Source: Lotus japonicus
Taxonomy: Eukaryota > Streptophyta > Magnoliopsida > Fabales > Fabaceae
DNA length: 64,000 nt
Direction of reading: 5' to 3'
NCBI RefSeq assembly: GCF_012489685.1
Contig: NC_080043.1
Coordinates: forward strand, 44,035,127-44,099,126
Part shown: positions 58,519 to 64,000 of the stretch, piece after piece
How positions within the stretch are numbered: position 1 is the first letter of the stretch
How the letters are laid out: every line of letters begins with the position of its first letter
Notes under the pieces: generated by a model
What the model was told of the DNA's origin: nothing
Seen by the model: only the letters and a program-made list of their open reading frames with translations
Database searches by the model: none
Position numbers and translations under genes: made by a program

Positions 58519-61500
58519 TGTAACACCCCGATTTCGGTGGCGTCACTTTAGTAACCAAAAGTAAACTTAATGCGGAAAAACGTGAATATATTTTTTTTCC
58601 GATAATATAAACAAGACTGAAAGAAATAAAACTCTAAAACGAAAGATAACAGAACTAATATACAATATAAATACAGCCCCCGCTATAGTACCAAACCTCG
58701 TCACGAGCAACCTCCATTGACGGAAAGAAGAAAAAGTATAACGCCCGTAGGCAAAAGGTACAGACCAAAAGAAAGGTCAAGTGTTCGCAACACTATCTCT
58801 CAAAAATGAGAATATGCTGGCCCATCGGCCTAAAACAAGACCTCCTAAGTCCAACCAACTCTCTGTGATTCCCGTAAAGAAACCACACAAAAAGCTATAG
58901 GTGGGAAACTACCCTGTCCCCAAGGAAACAAATGATGTTCAGAGCTAAGACTCTACTCCTACACTAATCCCATCTCGAGGAGCTCACACCAGCACTAGAA
59001 CCTACATGCTAGCATGATCGTCGTCCGAATCTGACTCCAGAACGACCTAGTCTATGTACACCATCCGTCCTCCTCTCGCGACCGCGATGCGCTCCTCTTC
59101 CAGCTTCTCCCCTAGTTCCTCCCGAAGGGTGAACCATCATGAACTAGCCCGCCAAAGACATCTGACAATGGGCGTTTGTCCGCCAAAGCACACACAGAAG
59201 ACGCGAGGGTCAACTCCAAAGAATTACGTAAATAATAGCACCGATAGATACAGATAATAGAATAGCCACTTAGGCTTATAGCTAGGGATTACATCCTAGG
59301 GTTGCATATTCCATAACGAACATAAATGGCAGTAATAACAATTATCATGTTACAAATAGGATTAACAAGTAACAATCACACCCAGCAACTAAGTCAGTAT
59401 GCATGTTGCATGATATGATATGGCGGTTAACCCAGTTAACCAATGCATTCCGGAAACGGATGGACATCAAACGGATCAATCCTAGCACCAGCAACGGTGG
59501 GACCATTTCTGCCCGCGTGCCTCTTACACCAAACAAAGGTAGCCAGATCAGCAGTAAACCCTAAGGTCTGCCATTTCGGTCTGCTACAAGAGACGTCTAC
59601 AAACGCTCTTACACGACATTCCGGGTCTTATGACCATTTTGGAAACCGACGAAGGTCCGGTAATCACGCCGTGTATTAACCTCCTATGTGTGCATGAATG
59701 CAATGTGATTAGCCAAACAACGTCTCCGACCTCACTCGACACGTCGCCACGTGTTCTAGTTAAATTAATGTCTCTAAAAGCTTACCGTAAGGTAACAGTC
59801 GATTCTGCGACAAAATACAATAATCATAAACTGAGTGCAACCACTCACGATAACTCTTCGAGTCATCAATGCTCTCACGAAGTCTCACGCTTCAGTGGAG
59901 TCTCACACATTCACAAAGTCTCACGCTTCAGTGAAGTTTTATGCTTTCACGGGGTCTCACGCCCCAGTGAATTTACACACTTGCACGAAGTCTCACGCTT
60001 CAGTGAAGTTCCATGCTGTTCACGAGGTCTCACGCCTCAGTGAAGATCCATGCTTTCCACAAGGTCTCACGCCTCAGTGGAGTATCCCGCATTCACAAGG
60101 TCTCACGCCTCAGTGAAGCTTCATGCTGTTCACGAGGTCTCACGCCTCAGTGAAGCTCCTCGGCTCATCCCTTGGATAGCCTATCAACACAACTGCTCCC
60201 AGAGCACAAGAGTATCAACATATTCAGAACTTACCATCTCCTCAACACTTCTCGTTTTCCAAAACTAAGATTCGACTCCTAAGCTTCCTTCGAGATTATT
60301 ATCATCACTTAAAGATTTAGAGGTTGTTTAAGGTCTTATGAGTTTTCTTCACAAAATAATATCCTTTTAGCCTTATCGCAATTCTTATAAGTTCTCGGGA
60401 TCTCCAAATCCCCAAATGACTCCAGAGAATGTCTCAATCCATAAAACACCATAACCAGGCCCGAATCTCATTCGTCCTATCAAACTTTCTCAAAACTCTC
60501 CAAAATAAAATCGGCATGACCTGCCTGCTATTCTCACTATTCAGAATCTCAGATTTCATTGCAAAAGCATAATTAACTCAGCACAACCAATCAACATGTC
60601 ATATATCAACATATTAAGCAATAACCACGTAGCACTTAGCATATAAAGCATGCATCACACATCCTAAATTACCCACTTAGCACTTAGTATGTAATTCACT
60701 CTCAAAAACATTCAGTAGATGAATCATCTACATTGTCAGCCGAAGCCTCAGAAAACATTTTTCCAATCAAACACAAACAAGTGCATAAACAGTAAATCAA
60801 TGTCGAAAGCATCGACCCTAAGCATTAACTAGAGATTCAGTGAGAAGCCCTCACCTGAAGATTCTCCAGGATGATCTTCTAACGCTCCCTCACAATCAAA
60901 GCCTTGCTCCGCTGGGAATTCCTCAAAATCACCTTTAGAGCAAAACCGCAGAAATACTATCAGAATCTATCGGAAACTAAGCTATCAATACTTACTAAGG
61001 TTACACGAAGTAATACATACTCCGAGGTACGATAATCTAGCGCGAAAGGACAAGTTTTCGAAAAAAGGAATTTTCCTCCCTCCCCCCTAGAGTGCTCGGC
61101 CACTTTGGTTAATGGTAGGGTTCGATTTTTCTTCGATCAAACTTGGTTTTTATGCTATCATTAGCCGTAACTAAGGGTATTCTGAACTCGGAAAAATTAT
61201 CGGATCAAAAACTGTCGCAGGGGTATTTTGGTCATGATTTTTAACTTAGAATTTCAAAACTGAAATCCAAAAAAGCAAATTTGACAGGGACGTTACTAAC
61301 GACGTTTATGACAACTAATCCTACTAGCACTAAGCTAAGGCGATAGTTTTCAGCCTAAAGGTTGAAGCTTTACTCCAAAAATGGGTATTTAAGGCATAAA
61401 TTGATTCCGGCGGAAATCCGGCGGCATAACGGAAAATCTAATCCGGCAGAAGTGATCTTGGGCATGTAAGGAAGATGTTTAGAATCAAAAATGAAATATT

Positions 61501-62454
61501 CAGGATAGTTTTGCAAAAACCTCAAAACTATCAGCTCAGAAAAGTCTACAAAAAAGCTATGGAAAAAGCGATCAGAGGTAAGGATTAGCGACTATACCTC
61601 GAAACCTTGAAGCAGCAACTGATTGATCGACGATCAAGCAAGAAATGAAGAAAATCTCTCCTCCTCCTTCCCTTGTGAAACTCGCGGCCTTGAGAGAGAA
61701 AATGGGTATGGTTTTGTGTTTTTTTTCTCATTTCTTGGCTATATATAGAGGTTGGCAAAACGCGGTAAAATGAAAGTTTCGCGAATCTGATTTTTCTGGC
61801 TTCATTCTCCATGAATTCTAAGATATGTTTTGGCAAAAGAATTCCAAAACTATAAAGAGGTCTCCTTGTATTTTTGGCGACTAATGCATAATCGGTATAA
61901 AACTATTTTACCCGATAAGTTGCTTTTTGCATCGGATGTCGGAATAGAAAACTTCCTTCTGAAGAAAGATTGAAATCATCAAGAGAAATGGGTGTACGCG
62001 TGTAGAATCTTCATTTGAAGCTCTGAATAGAAAAAGTCTTCATTGTCGATTGATTCTAGGGTTTTGAAATACCAGGGTTTCGGTTTCGGGAAACTTCCGA
62101 TGATTGGAATCGGACGTTCGTAGATCCTAGAGTTTCGCCTCGAAACGACTGTGATATATGGAAAAAGAGAAGTTCTAACATTTCTCTGAAGATTTTTGGA
62201 ATTAACTTCCATCGTGCCTATAAGTGAAAACTAGCTATATACTAGGGTTTCTGACCTAGGTTTTAAGCGTATAACGATCGGTCTATAACTTAAATCGACT
62301 TCGATACAATCCTTTGACTTTTCCTGAACTTTCTCCTTCATAAATTTATTTCATTTGGTAAACTCTAGTTCAGGTTTCCCTTCACGATACATCAACCCTA
62401 ATCGTGAATAGGATTCTATTTAGTTGGCATAAGTTTAAAAACTTGGGCCTTACA
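58519..62454 (-). repeat. G 3' LTR
   Basis: 3936 bp with TG...CA ends, similar in order to F: GTCAACTCC segment, minisatellite at 59870-60165, CAGCCGAAGCCTCAGAAAA, and a stretch GTTTATGACAACTAATCCTACT shared by both. No coding region seen; open frames are not supported. Confidence 0.9.
59870..60165. repeat. Minisatellite in LTR G
   Basis: About 11 copies of a 24-28 bp unit like CACGAAGTCTCACGCTTCAGTGAAG, with variants CACGAGGTCTCACGCCTCAG. Same family as the array in LTR F. Confidence 0.9.
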
Positions 62455-62480
62455 TTACTACCCTCCAAAAAGAAAGTTTC
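62455..62480 (-). promoter_or_regulatory. G polypurine tract
   Basis: Minus-strand TTTCTTTTTGGAGGGTAGTAA ends at the LTR start. The GGAGGG core matches the position expected for the plus-strand primer, although pyrimidine-purine mixing is unusual. Confidence 0.6.
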
Positions 62481-63387
62481 GTCCTCGAAACTTAGGGTTC
62501 AGTAAAAGCTCCGGATATTATTCCTTGATCTTCTCCTTAGTCACCAATCAAATTAAAACTCGACTTGAGTCTTAATACCTCGTACAGGACAAGACTGACT
62601 CCCTTAATCATAAATTCATCAACCACTCATAAGCTAATCACCCTCTTACTATCTAACAATCCATTATTGTCGTCTTCGTCATCAAAACCTTCCTCACTTA
62701 AACCAATTTAGGCTTACTGAAATCCCTAACACTTCGCATAAATCGAGGTTTATCCTCCAAAAGATCCAATCATAACTATACCTCAAGTATTCATCTTGAT
62801 ACGAACACTTCCCTTTCTGTAATTTGATCATCCTCCAATCATCCCAATACTTAGTCTCTCGATCAAAACTTGACAAGACTTCATGTCTCACGCGTTCGTG
62901 ATCAAATCGATTGATCTAAAATCTAAGCCTTCACTAAGTTTGGACTTCTAATATCCTTTAATTCTTCAATACTTCTTAAATGAATATCCATTTCTTAAAA
63001 CTATAACTCCTTCGCAAGAAAACTAATACTTAACGCGAACTTTTACTTCCAAACTCGACTAATCTTCGATCCAGTTCAAATTCATCTTACACATCCTTCT
63101 ATCAAAGTCCATCGCCAGTTGTGATTCCGAATATCACCCCCTCAATATTAAGTTGATCAGGCCTAATACATCGAAGGTGGAAATCTAGAAAAACCTACTG
63201 GAACAGTCAATGAGTTCCTATCATCCAATAGTCACAAATATCCTGACATCACATCCTCAACGATTCCGCTACGGAACTAGACGCCCTCAACATCATACGT
63301 ATACTATCCATAAGAAATCTCTATGAGATTCATTCTTCAGCTTCTAGCTTCCTTTTAAACGCATCGGTAGAAGACTACTTTCTAGGC
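62481..63387 (-). other. G interior without recognised coding sequence
   Basis: I looked for protease, RT, RNase H, integrase and chromodomain motifs on the minus strand and found none. The stretch is T-rich with stops in all frames. It is either a deletion product or a non-coding interior of a gag-only element. Confidence 0.55.
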
Positions 63388-63993
63388 TTAGCGTGTCATT
63401 CTAAACCTCGTATAACTTCTATAGCTAAAATACGAGCTACGGTCAAATAAGGTATTAATAGGCGTAATAACTATAAGGTCAAAGCTTAAACCACATAAGT
63501 AAGATAGGTGTGTTGCATGCGCTACGAGAGCAATGGAACATATTATACTGAAATGAGAAAGAATGGTTAGAAGGTTACCATCGTTCTTGCGCTCTCTTGT
63601 GACAAACCCCTCAGCTCTCTCACCGTCCATGGTGTAAACTCTTGCTTTAGCCGCAGGACGCTTTCCACGAGCAGTGTTCACGGTTGGCTCCGTCTTGGGT
63701 GCTCTGCACTGACCGGCATTATGCCCCATTTTGTTACAATTAAAGCACTTGGGCCTCGTGTCGGGACAAGCATTAGCATAATGCCCCGGCTTCCCACATC
63801 TGAAACAGGTCATCTCCCTGTTCAAAGTCCGATCTCCAGAACCACCAGCAGTACCCGTCATGGGTCGATAAGATCCTGAAGTAAACCCTTTTTCAGCAGG
63901 GCGCTGATATGGCCTCCTATTCTGAAATTTCCCTTTGTCTTGAAAATTTTGAGAACCTGATCTCATCGGTCCTCCAGTTCCAGCACGGTTCAA
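63388..63993 (-). CDS. G gag C-terminal region with two zinc knuckles (partial)
   Basis: The open frame enters from beyond the window; the first Met in view is near 63993. A Gly/Arg/Gln-rich stretch (FQDKGKFQNRRPYQRP) is followed by two CCHC knuckles, CFRCGKPGHYANAC (about 63810) and CFNCNKMGHNAGQC (about 63750), which bind nucleic acid in the Gag particle. A basic segment ARGKRPAAKARVYTMDGERA follows. After RKNDG (about 63580) the translation becomes hydrophobic and unlike Gag, so true homology probably ends there, perhaps at a splice site or deletion point. The stop is at 63388. Confidence 0.8.
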   Translation of the reverse strand: MNRAGTGGPMRSGSQNFQDKGKFQNRRPYQRPAEKGFTSGSYRPMTGTAGGSGDRTLNREMTCFRCGKPGHYANACPDTRPKCFNCNKMGHNAGQCRAPKTEPTVNTARGKRPAAKARVYTMDGERAEGFVTRERKNDGNLLTILSHFSIICSIALVAHATHLSYLCGLSFDLIVITPINTLFDRSSYFSYRSYTRFRMTR

Positions 63994-64000
63994 CCTCCTT

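Larger units (their letters stand above)
58519..64000 (-). mobile_element. Element G: gypsy element with 3.9 kb LTR and gag, continuing past the window
   Basis: On the minus strand: gag (from beyond 64000 to about 63400), about 0.9 kb with no recognised gene, a polypurine tract, and a 3' LTR (62454-58519). LTR termini TGTAAGGCCC...GGGGTGTTACA and the two CCHC knuckles suggest a chromovirus of the Tekay/Del kind, though no chromodomain is visible. The usual 4 kb pol between gag and LTR is missing. Confidence 0.8.

Overview
This is a plant nuclear window, almost certainly a eudicot and probably a legume. That reading rests on the spliced F-box/FBD gene, the chromovirus, Tat and Sirevirus-like LTR retrotransposons, and a CACTA element carrying plant gene fragments; the legume call is an inference from overall style, not from a marker gene. 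Two deep nests of transposable elements flank a short stretch of host sequence. No bacterial features, tRNA, rRNA or CRISPR were seen.

Nest 1 (1-34189). The oldest layer is a minus-strand Ty3/gypsy Tat-type element, T, with LTR and Gag at 32495-34189 and RT/RNase H at 4855-5822. A Sirevirus-like Ty1/copia element, A (1-4854, +, cut by the window), entered its RNase H region and itself carries a solo LTR with target duplication CTGGA. A second Sirevirus-like copia, C1 (5823-21937, +), sits in T's RT. A shortened relative, C2 (7053-11971), landed in C1's 5' LTR with duplication ATTCA. A third copia, D (21938-32494, -), lies in T's gag. D's gag contains a small chimeric element, X (23350-25161), and D's 5' LTR contains a CACTA transposon (27923-32256, duplication TCT). 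One deletion at 21937/21938 explains the missing ends of C1 and D and the missing middle of T.

The CACTA element holds pieces of three host genes on one strand with splice sites: a KELP/PC4-type transcriptional coactivator, an UNC93-like membrane protein and ribosomal protein L9. A second CACTA-type terminus lies exactly at the broken end of the UNC93 fragment.

Host segment (34190-39509). It holds a decayed copia gag with LTR-like sequence, and one apparently intact three-exon F-box/LRR/FBD gene (36753-38846, about 453 aa).

Nest 2 (39510-64000). A gypsy LTR, H, with a non-autonomous hAT insertion is split by a Sirevirus-like copia, Z (42851-58418, -). Z contains a complete young copia, E (45820-50607, LTRs differing at 2 of 203 positions, duplication CTATG), and a very large gypsy solo LTR, F (51531-56811, duplication GTTTT), that holds a long-TIR element. 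Z's RT is cut by a copia LTR fragment, which is cut in turn by gypsy element G (58519 to beyond the window). G has a 3.9 kb LTR and a gag with two zinc knuckles, but no pol was recognised between them.
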